Assembly: GCF_040712315.1 (NCBI RefSeq)
Contig: NC_134022.1
Coordinates: 8,018,673 to 8,082,672 of the forward strand
Length of the DNA stretch: 64,000 bases
Source of the DNA: Castanea sativa
Taxonomy: Eukaryota > Streptophyta > Magnoliopsida > Fagales > Fagaceae
Reading direction: 5' to 3'
Shown here piece by piece: positions 25,801 to 37,728 of the stretch. Under the pieces are notes generated by a model. It worked only from the letters and a program-made list of their open reading frames with translations. It was not told the origin of the DNA and did not search any database. Position numbers and translations under genes: made by a program. Positions within the stretch are counted from its first letter, which is position 1, and each line of letters opens with the position of its first letter.

Positions 25801-27613
25801 TAGAATTTATTAACTCTGTTTTTCCTCAATGAAGGGTGAGTGTTAATTTGTGTATTGTTTGTTCTCTCTCCTTGCAGTTTTACCTAGAAGAAGCTAAAGG
25901 GAGAGTGGACTATCAAGGTTATATTTTTCCCCGACGACGTGGGCAAACTGTAAGTGATCTTATCCTTTTCTTCCATTTGGATGCTGAGAAATCTGAGGAA
26001 AAGAAAACTTGAAGTTTTCCAAAATCAGTTTTAACCTCAACTTTGTTGTGTTATTTCTTTTTAACTATTTCTTTGCTTCTATTGGGCGTAAATTGTAGTT
26101 TGTCTGCATAAGTTTTATATGGTTTATTCAGGGGTTATTGCATCATGATTTTCCTTTAATATTTTGATGGGCTTTGTTTTTCACTGCGAGTGCTCCATAT
26201 TTGCAATATTATATCCGGCATTGTGGAAATAAATATTCATATCTAGCATCCGTTGGGCATCCCATTTTGAAATATCAATTTTTTAAACCTCACTTTTTTT
26301 CAAGGTACAGCCTTTCAAACAACCCATTTCAAAAAGCTAAAAAAATTAGTGCACCAAATGGGCACTAGTACCTTTATGAAATTTTACACTTGCATTACGT
26401 TCTTGATTATAATCTGTAGAAAAAGTATAGAATTAGCTCAAGTTATGTTTTAGGAGCAACATATCCAATTATCAGTTGGAAAAATGAAACAGAATCTGTG
26501 AAGTTAGGGCATTATACAAAACTTGAGGACAATATGAGTGTAGTTGTCTGATGTTGAACCTAAACTACCTTTGTGCTATTTGCTTAACTATTACAAGAAT
26601 AAGAATAGATTTTATGAAATTTTAGTTGCTGCTCATGTGAAGAGGACAGCCCATTTGGCTTATTTTGTCATTCCAACTGAATGGCTTTTGCAAAAAGCCT
26701 AATATTGAAAAAAAAAAAAAAAAATTCTAGCTTGTTTAATATAATCTCATTATTCAAATGCTGTGCAGGTCATACAAGTTTGTATATTTTCCATTTTGTA
26801 ATTCAAAAATACTCATTACAAAATACTATTTGGCTTATTAAATCAATAGTGTCTAGAATTTTAAGAAAATGAAGTAGAAAGTTTCTGAACATTTGTTTTG
26901 CTCCTCTTTAGAGGACAAGAAATAGATACCGTTTTAGAAGTTAATTCTGTTGCTCTTTAATTAAATGGGATATCTTTTATGTTTTCTGGATGCCATTTTA
27001 TAAAATTGGCTTATTAATTACACAATACAGGGCTTACGTATTTAATATGATGCATTACTTCAGATGGGTATTAACATTGCTAATACTGATACACTAGTGA
27101 TTCTATTTTCCTTCGTACGAATTGCTCACCATATTCTCCATTTTAGATACAAGTTATTTTTGTTAGTGACAATACCAACCTAATCAGTTTAATTTGACAA
27201 GCAATATAGTGTGACATAACAGCTGCTGATTACAGGACACCAACAAATCTTTATAACATTCTTTTTAGAGCTGAAGCTTTTTGGGATTTTGATATGTTAG
27301 GTAGTAAGGAAGCTTTTGATTGTTGTGAATGTGACCACATCTTGTTTGAAATGTTTCTGTCATTTATTCCAACTTGCAGCCAGACTACGAAACCCAGTTG
27401 CTTACAGTTCAGTTTGAGTGGAATGGTGTTCTCAAATCTGTATCAAGCATGTTTGTTGGAGTGAGCCCAGAATTTGAAGTTGCATTATACGCCCTGTGTT
27501 TCTATATGGGTGGAGAGGATAATTACATTCAGTTGGGTCCATATCCAGTTAATATCAAGTGCTATCGTCTTGGAGATAGAATTGGATCTGTGTTTCCCAT
27601 AGCAGAGTGTTGA
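18480..27613 (+). CDS. XendoU/EndoU-family (uridylate-specific) endoribonuclease, 451 aa
   Basis: Enzymes of this family cut RNA at uridylates, usually with Mn2+, leaving cyclic phosphate ends; substrates of plant members are not known from sequence. Exons: 18480-18611, 18691-18780, 18879-18953, 20084-20158, 20245-20313, about 24542-25150, 25878-25949, 27380-27613. All junctions are phase 0. The sixth acceptor could instead be six bases later. Residues 1-147 look disordered and charged, with an eight-Asn run near residue 17 and short exons each carrying a Trp (for example [10 protein letters not shown]). The XendoU domain spans about 165-451: [29 protein letters not shown] (His 328), GFHNWLQ (His 346) and VLKSVSS (Lys 393), matching the family His-His-Lys catalytic set in order and spacing. 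[14 protein letters not shown] is also typical. The ATG is the first in frame after the leader. Confidence 0.92.
19163..19280 (-). mobile_element. tRNA-derived SINE with perfect 14-bp target duplication
   Basis: The 14-bp word TTTAGATGACTCAA occurs at 19149-19162 and again at 19281-19294, exactly bracketing a 118-bp insert. On the minus strand the insert starts near TGCCAATTAGCTCCAACTC (A-box-like) and has GGATTCAAGATCC (B-box-like). It ends in an A-rich tail (plus-strand T run near 19165-19172). It lies in intron 3 of the EndoU-like gene. Confidence 0.88.
19836..19864. repeat. TA microsatellite in EndoU intron 3
   Basis: TATA-repeat tract after TTTATATATT; simple sequence only. Confidence 0.92.
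21217..23700 (-). mobile_element. 5'-truncated, decayed LINE (L1-type) retrotransposon
   Basis: Reading the minus strand from high to low coordinates: reverse-transcriptase pieces resembling [19 protein letters not shown] near 23600-23690; a catalytic box [19 protein letters not shown] with the FxDD codons at 23513-23524; then degenerate downstream RT sequence ([15 protein letters not shown]). A zf-RVT-like stretch follows at 22152-22376 ([32 protein letters not shown]). The 3' end has the TCTTGTATAATTCCTGTGTA motif common in plant LINE tails and a short A run (plus-strand T7 at 21217-21223). Many stops and frameshifts are present, so it cannot code for an active protein. It occupies most of the 4.2-kb EndoU intron 20314-24541. 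Confidence 0.85.
24045..24296. repeat. Two imperfect tandem units of about 125 bp
   Basis: GACTCTTTGGTGTCCAC near 24046 and GACTCTTTCATGTCCAC at 24171 open two related units. Both continue with an A/T-rich stretch containing TACTTCCAAAAATAAACC or TACTACCAAAAACTAACC and then AAAAGTAAATTGAAT. It lies in the EndoU intron, to the right of the LINE. Confidence 0.65.
25270..25548. mobile_element. MITE with imperfect terminal inverted repeats, likely Mutator-like
   Basis: The left end GGGCAAATTACACCAACC and the complement of the right end GGGTAAATTACAAGCTCC match over most positions, and TCACAAAATGAC / TTGTGAAATGAC match further in. Flanks AAATGAAAT (25261-25269) and AAATAAAAA (25549-25557) agree at 7 of 9 bases, fitting an aged 9-bp duplication. 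It lies in EndoU intron 25151-25877. Confidence 0.6.
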
Positions 27614-29957
27614 ATTTCAGGTAGCAGAAACCGGTTATTTTCATGCATAGCCATGAGTTACGTGTAAGAGAATACATAGCCAGATGATCTAGAGACAGTG
27701 AATTAATTAATAGTGTTTGGGATTGTATGATAAAATTCTATGATGAAAGCACTTACTTTCAATGATTTAGTTATTTGATCGATTGAAACCTTAAGGAACC
27801 TATCCTGATATAAAATGGCTTTGCTAAGGATGCTACTTTGTTATCTGCTTTTTCGTCTCACTAAAAAAGCATTATGCTTGATTCTCAGCACTTTGGCATG
27901 TAGTGGTGCTTGGTGTGTATTCATGCTGATTTGTCATGTTATGTTATCTTTTTAGCTTCATTTGTGATATTTAGCACCTACATTTTGGTCTGTGATGCTT
28001 TTACTACGACTTTTTTTTTTTTTTTTAATAATTCATTTTTACATGTTCATATAAACCTGAATGGAATAGAGGAGTCTTAAGGGCAATTTTCCCATTGGAC
28101 AATTTCCATGTGGCTGTAAATCTTGCTTCTTCTTTTTTTGCTTTAATAGAGAATAATTACTCGTGGTGTAAGTTTATTTTTCAAGTGGAGGTAGACAAAA
28201 AATGTCAAATGGTCTACACAAACTGATACAAATGGGAGTAAGACAAATGAAATTATTTGATACTGAAGCATTCTATTATGAGATCCCTTTAAAATATCAA
28301 AGCTTGATAATATCTTCCAAGAGTGTGATATATGAAGCAGTCGCAAGTCAGAACATGCTGTGTGGAAATATCTCACTTTTAAGTTTGGAGATATTTTAAG
28401 AATAGGTGCATGCGTATGTATCTTTATTTTAATAAACTTAAGAAAAGTCTCATAGAGAGTCCTAGTCCTAGCTCGATTTCATATTTCATGTAATATGAGA
28501 AGGCAGGAGCCTTGAAGAGTTGAAGGTGACTTTTTGGCCCAATTGTATAATCTAGGATAGCAATTGTATAATTCAGGCTCAATATTCCTTACTAGTCTGC
28601 TGGCCCTCTATCAAGTTGAATGTGTTACTAGCACCTATGATGTTTCTTCTGTATTTAATACTTATTGTTTATTGTAATATTATATCTTTGGTGAAAAGCT
28701 TTTTGATTTACCATTCTTGTTCCCCCTTTTGAATTGAGAAATGAGAACTATCCCAACGTCTGGCGAAGACATGGCCTTGTCTATGCTTTACTAACCTCAG
28801 TAACAACATAATTGTTGTCAGTATCTTCAAATTTATTCATACCCTGATAAATTATGATTCATCCTTATGGGCTAATTTTTTATTTTTTTACACTGTTTTC
28901 AGATATACCTCAAAAGGCAAATAAAATTGTGACTTGAAAGGTATGTAAATTAAAACAATTTGTGTATAAAAACTATGTAAAACATGACATTATGATTTAA
29001 GTCACGATTTCAGTTACTTTTTGGGTGTAAAACTTTTTAAAACAATTTGTGTGTAATAAATATTGCTCTATCCTTATTAATTGAACATTTGTGCCATTGA
29101 TGTGTATCTCATGTAGCTTAAACAGGATGTCATGTTTGAATTATTGTTTCTTTTTTCGTTGTTCTTATCTGAATCACTCTTTTATGCTAGACCTTTTTGG
29201 AGGTATTTTGGGAAAATAATATTATTTTATTAATAATTATTAAAAATAGCGCCATGGAAAATATATTTTGGAGAATAATATCTTTGTAAATTCGTAAGCA
29301 TTGAAATCGTTTTTTGAAAACATGATTTCACCTAAAATTGGTGATATGGCACGAGGGGAAAAATACTTTTAAAAATATTTTTTTTATAGTCTAAAAAATA
29401 TTTTGACAGCTTTTTCAATTTTCGAAAAAATATTTTTAAAAATGAATGGTTTAATAGGTTCCCTAAGGGCAGCAAAATTCATATATATAGTTAAAATCAA
29501 GCACCCCCTCTCTCATTATCTAGAACATTCTCTTGCATTCTGGGTTTCTCTCTGACATGTCTCTCTTTAGTTCTCTAAAGACTTCTATGTAGAAGTAAAA
29601 ATCAGCCATAAATTTTTGTAATAGTCTAGAAGGACTAGAAATTAAAATAAAAAATTAACTCAGACCTAGAACTACTAGAACTCTGGTGGCAGAAAGTAGA
29701 TGAAGCTAGAAGCTTCAATGTTGGTTACTTAACCGACCTCATGCTTGTATAAATAGGAACCTTTGGTTCCCACTTGTGACATGAGTTGTGAGAGACTTGT
29801 GAAGTAGAGTGTGAGACTAGTAAGACGTGTGGAATAAGGTGAAGTAGTGTGTGACGTGAAGTGCAGCAGGTGAAGTGTGTCATAGGCCAAGTGAGTAGTG
29901 TGAAGTGGAGAAATAAGCAAGAGCTATTGTGTAGTGTCAGTAAATAGGTGTCTAGAG

Positions 29958-30517
29958 CAAGGAAGTCAATACCGTACCGGAGACCGTACCGGTTTGGCTA
30001 CCGGTACGATATATTTTGGATACCGGTCAATACCGGTATACTGTTTCAGGTTTACCGCTATATATATATATATTATATACACACGCCAAAATCTTTAGAA
30101 CCATGTTTATAAGCATATAATATTTCACTTAGATTATAGTAAATATAAAAGTTTATCATAAAACATTACCTCAATTCAGAACAAATTATTCATAGTTTTA
30201 GACTTTAGTATCAATTAAAAGGAAAAAAAAAAACACAATATAAAAAATAAAAAGTGTAGCTGTTCATTACATACTAAGAAAACAAATAATACTAATAAGT
30301 TAATGTAAATAAGTTACCATTATACCCTTACAAAAATTTAAAAATTACAAAACTAAATTAAAAAAAAAAAGTTTTTTTCTGTACCAGCCGGTACGCCCGG
30401 TACTGGCCGGTATTGCCCGAAATTGACTGGTACGCGGCCGGTATTTTTTCCGGTACAAAATAGAAGTGTACTGGTACCGGTGCACTGGCCGGTACCGGTA
30501 TGGTATCGACCACCCTG
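29958..30517. mobile_element. Non-autonomous hAT-like element, CCGGT-rich ends, 8-bp TSD
   Basis: The direct repeat GTCTAGAG at 29950-29957 and 30518-30525 brackets a 560-bp insert. The left end CAAGGAAGTCAATACCG and the complement of the right end CAGGGTGGTCGATACCA match at 18 of 23 positions over 23 bases. An 8-bp duplication and CAGGG-type ends are hAT features. Both sub-terminal regions are packed with ACCGGT/CCGGTA words; the middle is AT-rich and non-coding. Confidence 0.8.
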
Positions 30518-30549
30518 GTCTAGAGAGGTGGAGTGTGTCCTGTAAAAGC

Positions 30550-31319
30550 TAGAGCATCCATATTAGTGGATGCAAAAATTTTGTATATTTACACATCTAA
30601 AACTTACTTTTTCTATTTTACACTCTTATTTTTACAAAACACCCACATCAATTTGTCTATTATACACATTTATTCAAATAAAATATTGTAAAACTTTTGT
30701 AAGTTGGGTTTCCTATGCAAAGCCGATCAATACCTCCGATCAACCCACCCATCAAAATATTCAACCCACCCATCAAAATCCCAGCCACCACATACCCGAT
30801 CAATACCCATAGATTAGTACCCATTAAAAGCCACCATCAACCCAATCAATACCCACGGATCAATACCTTGTTACTGTCGCTTTCGTCAAACCCGCACATC
30901 ATGTCCCTAAGAGCTCCACCACAGCGTCGTTTTTGGGTCTTGTGCGTCGTGATTTGCCTGTTGAGATCGTATCGATGGTGAGTGAGATTGGTGGCCTGAG
31001 GTGAGATCAGTGGATTGAGGGAGAGATGAAAAAAGAGAGAGGTGAGAGTGAGAATTTTCTGTCCATCGGAATTCACCGTCTCCCGTCGAAAGAGAGAATT
31101 GTGAGCTTGAGAGAGTTGAGAGGAGAGAGAAACAAATATTAAAATAATAGATACACGAGTTACAATAACCATGTAAATATACACAATTACTGTAGCTAAT
31201 GTGTATATTTACACATTTTTACATCCCTTAATATGGGTGTTTTTTTGGCTCAAAATGTGTAAAATTTGTACCTTTTTTCTATTTTAGAATACTATACAAT
31301 GGCTGATGTGGTTGCTCTA
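30550..31319. mobile_element. MITE-like element with TAGAGCA terminal inverted repeats
   Basis: The left end TAGAGCATCCATATTAG and the complement of the right end TAGAGCAACCACATCAG match at 14 of 17 positions. Inner blocks GTATATTTACACAT near 30585 and its complement near 31195-31215 pair too. The middle has a block of CAACCCACCCATCAAAAT-type repeats. Flanking duplication may be only TA, so the superfamily is unclear. Confidence 0.6.
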
Positions 31320-33604
31320 AGTGTGCTAGAGTAGCTTTGCTGTGTGGTGTTAGTGAGTCTTGTAATTGTGTCATACGTGGAGCCACATTAGGCTTCCCAT
31401 AAGTTTTAAGTGTTGTAGTTTAAAAAGTCAAGTTTTAAATAAAAAGACTTTCTTCATTCTTTTATTCAACAATCTAGTGTCAAGACTTCCGCTAATTCAA
31501 CATATATCTCCCTTCTTTTGGGTTTCACATAAAGGCCCGTGCCATTTTCGCAAAATTTCCCCTTTGGAGGAAAAGGTTTTGCAGGGTAGTTTTGCTAAGG
31601 CGTATAGGACCACTGTTTTTGGCGGCAGCAATTTAAGATACAAGAAGTCAGTACTGTTTGGACGGAGTATCATTTAGAATGAGAATTTTAGGTACCGGTC
31701 TCTCTACGCTAGACATTGAGTAACCTAAACACTTTTGACTTTTTGGTACGCGGCTAAGTGCTATACATGAAGCTAGTCATTGCCCTGCGTTCTCACAAAC
31801 ATAATCGACTGAATGAGTTATGCTATTGTACACAAAGCCTATCTACATTTAGATGAATACTTTTTCTTAAGGACTTTTATAGGGTTATATTGTACTAGCC
31901 ATTTAATTTACATTATAGATACCCAAAATGTATATTTAATATACACTTTTTACAAATGTGTACAACATAATACATATTTTGTGTGTTTACAATATAAGTT
32001 TACCTAGCTAGCACAATATAAACTAAGAATTTTTCTTTCGTTAATTTATTAGTTTATTTATTTACGTAGAATTTCTAATGATTCTCTTTTTTTTTTAACT
32101 ATATATAATTGTATTTTTTTCAATTTTCAATAAATAGCTTTTCATGAAAGAGCTAATCTAAAGATATATAATCGAGCCCACTTGGTTAAGGAATTTAAGT
32201 GATAATTCAATAATAATAGCATTATGTGGTATACTCTAAGTCTATATTTCAAACTTCACTTCTTTCTTCCTCCTAATCTACCTATCAAAAGAATGAACCT
32301 CACTTGGCTCAGGACGCTTATCCTACGAGATGGCTTATCAATACAGCTTTTATTACGTAGATAACAAGTATGTTAATGGTGATGAAATGTGCACCCTACG
32401 TGCCTTTAATGAAATAATCCATTATTCCTAACATGTGCACGTCCAGACTTCTCCTCTATATATATGTCACTACAGAAAATGACATATACAAAAATAGAAA
32501 CAACTCTCTCTCTCAAAAGTGACTGGATGCGTAGCTTGGATGCATAGAAGAGGCATGTGACCATGTTTAGGAAGAGCATTCAGCAGTGAGGTGTTTTTTG
32601 TGGGTTTGAAATGAATACGTTTCAAACAATGGCGAACCACAGGCGATGGATTGGGAAGCAGCTTGCAAAATTTGTTGGGACCTTAATTTTGGTTGCAAGA
32701 GGACAATATTAACAACTTGCCATGTGTTCAAGTGCGTGAGTGAAAACTGTAGTGCAAGCAAATGAACACTTTTTCTTGCCTCCTCCAAAATTCAATTGCA
32801 TAATTAGTCACCATCATGGCATCATCTAAGTTTCTTCATGACCGTTAACTTCTCACCAAGAGACAGAGAGAGTACTAATTTATTTACCAAGAAAGTTGCA
32901 ACTTGCTCTCACTTCTTCGCATTTGAATTCAAATTTGTATGTGTACGCGTGAGAAAGCGAGAGAGAGACAAAGACAGATGAATAGAAGGTCATCCCACTC
33001 CCACAATTTTTCATGCGCGTTAGAATTTAGAGTTTTACAATTAATTAAAGGCAGAGAGTGACCTCTATTCCATTTTTTAATGTTACTTACTGTGTAAATG
33101 ATCCCACTTGTTCCCCCTTTATGGGTTCAAATATTACCATGATGGAGAAAGAGAAGCTGCCCTTTTCGTACCAGCAAATATTGAGCCGGCCCACCACTTT
33201 GTTTAATTATGAGCAAAGTTTGCACATGACGGTGTACATTAATTCATAGCACAGTTATAGAGTTGTGATTGGCCATGACTTTTTATTACTTTTTGTTTGG
33301 TAGGAAAGTCATTCAAATTAGCAAATATTATTAAACTTTAAGCAGTGCAATGTTTTCTCTCACCAGCAAACACTTCAACTTAAATCAGCCAATGGGAATG
33401 TTCAGTATAATTATGGGCCCGACAGTGCAAATATGCTTCCGATACTGCTTAGAACACATGATTCGTATTGCACTTTTACTAGGAAGTAATGCTTTTCCTT
33501 CTCCATTTCCATTTTAATTTGACTTCTCGATCGTTAATCAATTCCCTTCGAAAACATCAGTACATGTCCAATTCTTCATTGTCCTCACTTATTTTTTTCA
33601 TTTT

Positions 33605-33930
33605 TCTGTCATAGAGACCGTTTGAATACAGCTTATTTTGCTGAAAACTAAAAACATTATAGCAAAATAATTTTTAAATGTGTAAATAGTATTGTGGAAC
33701 CCATTTTTAATTAAAATTTTGATGAAAAAAAATGTTTGTGGGTTCCATAAACAGTGCATGGGACCCATGACAGTGTCATTCCAGTGAAATGTGGACGTTC
33801 AAAGTGGTAATGGGTTTCTTGTACAGTGCATGAGACTCACTGATAGGTCTGTGTTCACTGGTAAAATAAAAAAATAAAAAAAAAAGACGCAAAACACGCT
33901 ACTTTTCATGTGAATCCAAACCACATGCAC
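33605..33930. mobile_element. Possible hAT-type MITE with GTTTGGATTCA-like ends
   Basis: The left end ACCGTTTGAATACAGC and the complement of the right end TGGTTTGGATTCACA are related to each other and to the element at 62757-63015. The inside has AACAGTGCATGGGACCC and GTACAGTGCATGAGACTC. No convincing target duplication was found. Confidence 0.4.
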
Positions 33931-35311
33931 CATAGTCTTCTCATGATCTCGAAAGAGAAAATTAAAGAGATAAGGTTTCACATTCTCCACAAAAATTGCA
34001 ACGGTAGGCTTCAAAGAACGTACGTGGCCACCGCTAAGCTCAATGAAACTTCCTATAAAGTATAAAGACCAAACTATCGACGTCAAGCGGCAAAAGATTC
34101 GGAATTATTTTTCTTTTCTGCATTACTTAGGAGTTAAGTCCCACTTACTATTCCATCGAACTTATTGCTTTCAGTGTGCTCAGCTATGAGCTATGTATTT
34201 AACCGACATCCCAGTACACAATGACTAGATTCTTGATTTGTATCTTCTTTCTTCAATCAAATTTGAAGTGATTTGTGTGTATGAATGCGACTTTAAGGAA
34301 GCTAGATTGGCCTTAATCAGCAATAGTTTATAAATGAAAGTGTTAGAATACAATCCAAACGGACTCTAGATCCATTATAATTTACTTGTATATTGCACTT
34401 TTATTACTTATACAATACTCGTATTTTTCCATATAAAACTAGTCTCTTGTACAGTTTTTCACGCAACTAGATATAGACTTTTCGTCTTTACCTGTTAGTA
34501 GACCTAGGCTCTTGAGAAAAAAGATCTCGTCTCTATTTTCTTCAATGTGCTAATAATGTTAATGTAGACACCTCTTTCTCTACCCTAAAGGACTTAAGCC
34601 TTCATTCCCCTATGAATAGATTTAAGGAAACCATTACTAAGAGACCCTGGTCAAGCGAGAAGCAAGAGGAACTTAAACTATTTTTATAACTTTCAAAACC
34701 CTAAAAACCCTAGCTCTGTGCACACATTTTTTGATACTTGTGCATGCATCCTCGAGGATGCATACGTAGGTTATTGAGCCTACACACACATACAAGGGTT
34801 GGTGGAGTTGTTTATGGAAATTCTCTCAAAAAATTAAGTGTAAATCAATCCCATATGAGTGTGAGATGGGTTTTTTTTTTTGTTTTTTTTATATCAGCGT
34901 GAGATGGTTTTGCACATTTATAACTTTCACCATATAAAAAGCCCCTTGGGCAATCTTTCAACAGGAAGTAAGAATCCTTGAAAATACACATAGGAATTGA
35001 TATCAAAGCGATTCCAAAATAAAAGAGAGAGTTTTCATAAAATAATGATAATTATAGTGATCATTTAGTTCTTTTGTTCTTGCTTAGTCAAGGCCTTCCC
35101 AAGTGCGCCTTTAATTGCCAATGACATTTTTCATGAGCGTAATAAATATATTGTTCTTAATTTTTAAATATTAAAGTATTATTTATTATACTTCTGTTTC
35201 TTTGTGAGAAGAATTTCTGCATGAAAAAAAAATCTAACACTTACCCTTTAAATGCATAAATAGAATTTCTCCAAATAAAAAAATGTATAAACAAGAGAAA
35301 GATATTTAAAT

Positions 35312-35883
35312 AAGGGATGGCAACGGGGCAAGTTTCCTATTCCCTGCCCCCGCTCCACTCCCTCTTTGGGGCAGGGTTTTTTTTTTTTTTTTTTTTTCCC
35401 TAGTAGATACCCACGGGTATAACCCATCCCGCCACACTTAAGTTTTCTATATACATAATTTTATAAAATTTTATTTAGAATGCATTAAATTAAAACTCAT
35501 AAAACATTTTAAAAAAAGTTATAACATTATAAAACCTCCTCAAAGCATAACAATACAACATTTCAAATATTAAGAAACACAAAAACAATCTATACATAAC
35601 AATACAGCAACTAAAAAATAGAAACAATTTAAATCTTAAAACATAAAAAATATAAATTCAATAATACAAAATAAAAAAAACCATAAATTTAAAGTTTCAA
35701 AACAATATTTTTTTTAATCATAAAAAAAAAAAAAAAAAGGACATGTGCGGGGCTGGTATGGGGGGAAATTGTCAACATGTTAAACTCCATTCCCGCCTCA
35801 TTATCTATATAGGGCGGGTAAAACTCATCCATTAAGGACAAGTGAGATGGGTATTCGCAGAACCGATTTAAATTGTCATCCTT
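35312..35883. mobile_element. Non-autonomous DNA transposon with GGGATGGCAAC-type ends
   Basis: The left end AAGGGATGGCAACGGGGC and the complement of the right end AAGGATGACAA match over the outer ten or so bases. Flanks ATTTAAAT (35304-35311) and ATTTAAAC (35884-35891) agree at 7 of 8. Both ends are G/C-rich (ACCCACGGGTATAACCCATC near 35409; GGGCGGGTAAAACTCATCC near 35813) while the middle is almost all A and T. No coding frame. Confidence 0.65.
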
Positions 35884-36325
35884 ATTTAAACTGCTTTGTG
35901 GTTGATTCCATGAACTTCGTTTCACATACATTGATATGTGATAAACCTTCTACTTATCACTATGTAGTTAGGCAACGGCTCTAAGCATGGCACAAGTAAA
36001 ATTGTAATAAAATTTCATAAACATAATATTTTATAATCTATTATGTTCGTTCTAAGATTAATTTAATCTCTCATATCTAAAAATCAAATTAAAATTATAT
36101 TATATTTAATTTGATATTTAGGGGAAAAAAAAGTAAATTAAGTTATATGAAAATAATAATCATCCTGATGACAGCTCGCCTTTAAAATTTAGAGGCATCC
36201 TCCAATTTCGCTCTTGACCTATTTACAAATTAAAAAGCATAAAAGACTTTGCCTTGATTCATTTCCCATCAATCGTGTATTTAAACAATCATATGCTTCA
36301 AAATAAGTGATATGAGGAGAAATGT

Positions 36326-37728
36326 CACTACAAAAAACGGGGTCTATGGCCGCGTTTACAACCGCGGCCTAAGCGGCGCAGCAATAGACCCTGCGGGTCT
36401 GTAGCCGCGTTTTTAAAAACGCGGCTACAGACCATACCTGAAGCCGCGTTTTTGAACCATGGCTATAGGCTTCAGCTCTATAGCCGCGTTTTTAAAAACG
36501 CGGCTATAGGTTTTTTTAAAAACAAAAAAAAAATTTCTGGGTGTTGCTGCGCCCCAAGAAATTCAAAATTCAAACAAAAAAAAAATCAAAATTAAACGAA
36601 AACCCAGAAAATTCAAAATCAAATACAAACCCAAAAATTTCAAAATCAAACACAACATACACACAATACAAACACACCCCAAAAATTCAAAATCAAACAC
36701 AACATACTAACAATACAACCACAACTTGCTCCAAAATATAAGAACACAAACCCATAAATCTCATTTCCTTCAACAAAGCCAACCCAAATCTAACACTAAA
36801 TCCATTCAAGGAACACAAGTACAAGCTCAGAAACACAAAAAAATAAGCTTAGGAATACAAACCCATTTAAACATAAGCACAATATCAGAGACACAATAGC
36901 ACAAATTTAAAATTTTCAGCATTTTCTTACTAACTAAACATAAAATAAAAAATAAAAAAAACTAGATTTATAGAAAAATTAGTGTCTGAGATGAAGAAAA
37001 AAAAAAACAAAAAAGAGTTGTGCTGGAGTGAAGAAGAAAAAAAGATGTAGGAACTCCAAAGAAACAAAGAAAAAAAAAAAAAGAGTTACGTTGGAAAAAA
37101 AAAAAAAAAAGAGTTACGTTGGAAAAATGAAGGAAGAAAGAAAAGGAAAAAAAAAAAGAAAAAAAAGAAGAAGAACCTGAAGAGTTAGTGAAGAAGGAAG
37201 AAAAAAAAAAAAAAAAAGAGGAAAGAGAGAAGAACCTGAAGCTGAGTGAAGAATGAAGAAAGAAAAAAAAAAAAAAAAGAGAAAGGAACTTATAGCTGAA
37301 AGTGGGGTAGGTGAGGATGCAGGTGGGAAAGAGAGGGGCACGTGGGAGTTTTTTTTTTTTTTTTTTGTGAGCCGCGTTTTTTAAAACACAGCCAGAGGGG
37401 ACCTATAGCCGCGTTTTCCAAAAACGCGGCTATAGGCCCCCACTGGCTGCATGCTCAGGTCTTCCTTTTTAGAAATTTATTCGGAGAGGGGACCTATAGC
37501 CGCGTTTTCCAAAAACGCGGCTATAGGTCCCCCTCTGGCTGCGTTTTCAAACGCGGCTCCAGGCCCCACTTTTAAAAAAAATTTATTCCACTGGAGCTGC
37601 GTTTGAAAACGCAGCAAGAGGGGACCTATAGCCGCGTTTTCCAAAAACGCGGCTATAGATCAGCTATAGCCGCGTTTTTTTATAAACGCGGCTAAAAAAC
37701 GCGGCTATAGCGCGCGTTTTTTGTAGTG
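36326..37728. mobile_element. Non-autonomous CACTA-like element with sub-terminal hairpin array
   Basis: Starts CACTACAAAAAACG and ends with its complement CGTTTTTTGTAGTG-like sequence, the signature of En/Spm-CACTA ends. The word ATGT directly flanks both sides (36322-36325, 37729-37732). Sub-terminal regions hold many copies of TAGCCGCGTTTT and its complement, forming near-perfect palindromes: 36397-36432, 36478-36509, about 37402-37436, about 37491-37527, about 37625-37658 and a compound one near 37664-37710. The 0.8-kb middle is A-rich (runs of A, AAGAAGAA), with no transposase. The open frame at 37114-37341 on the minus strand is only poly-Phe/Ser from A-rich DNA. Confidence 0.78.

Noticed and set aside
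30570..31184. Frames of 80-112 codons on both strands at 30.6-31.2 kb
   Set aside because: They lie inside a non-autonomous element and are made of short Pro/Ile or Ser/Leu repeats; the two strands overlap each other.
31366..31677. 103-codon plus-strand frame
   Set aside because: No recognisable domain, no splice or promoter context, and it adjoins repeat-derived sequence.
32430..33250. Possible gene with TATATATATG near 32457 and scattered short frames
   Set aside because: No frame with family features on either strand and no consistent exon joins.
36541..37341. Open frames inside the CACTA-like element (Lys/Asn-rich on plus, Phe/Ser-rich on minus)
   Set aside because: They come from A-rich simple sequence, have no domain features and no matching start context.
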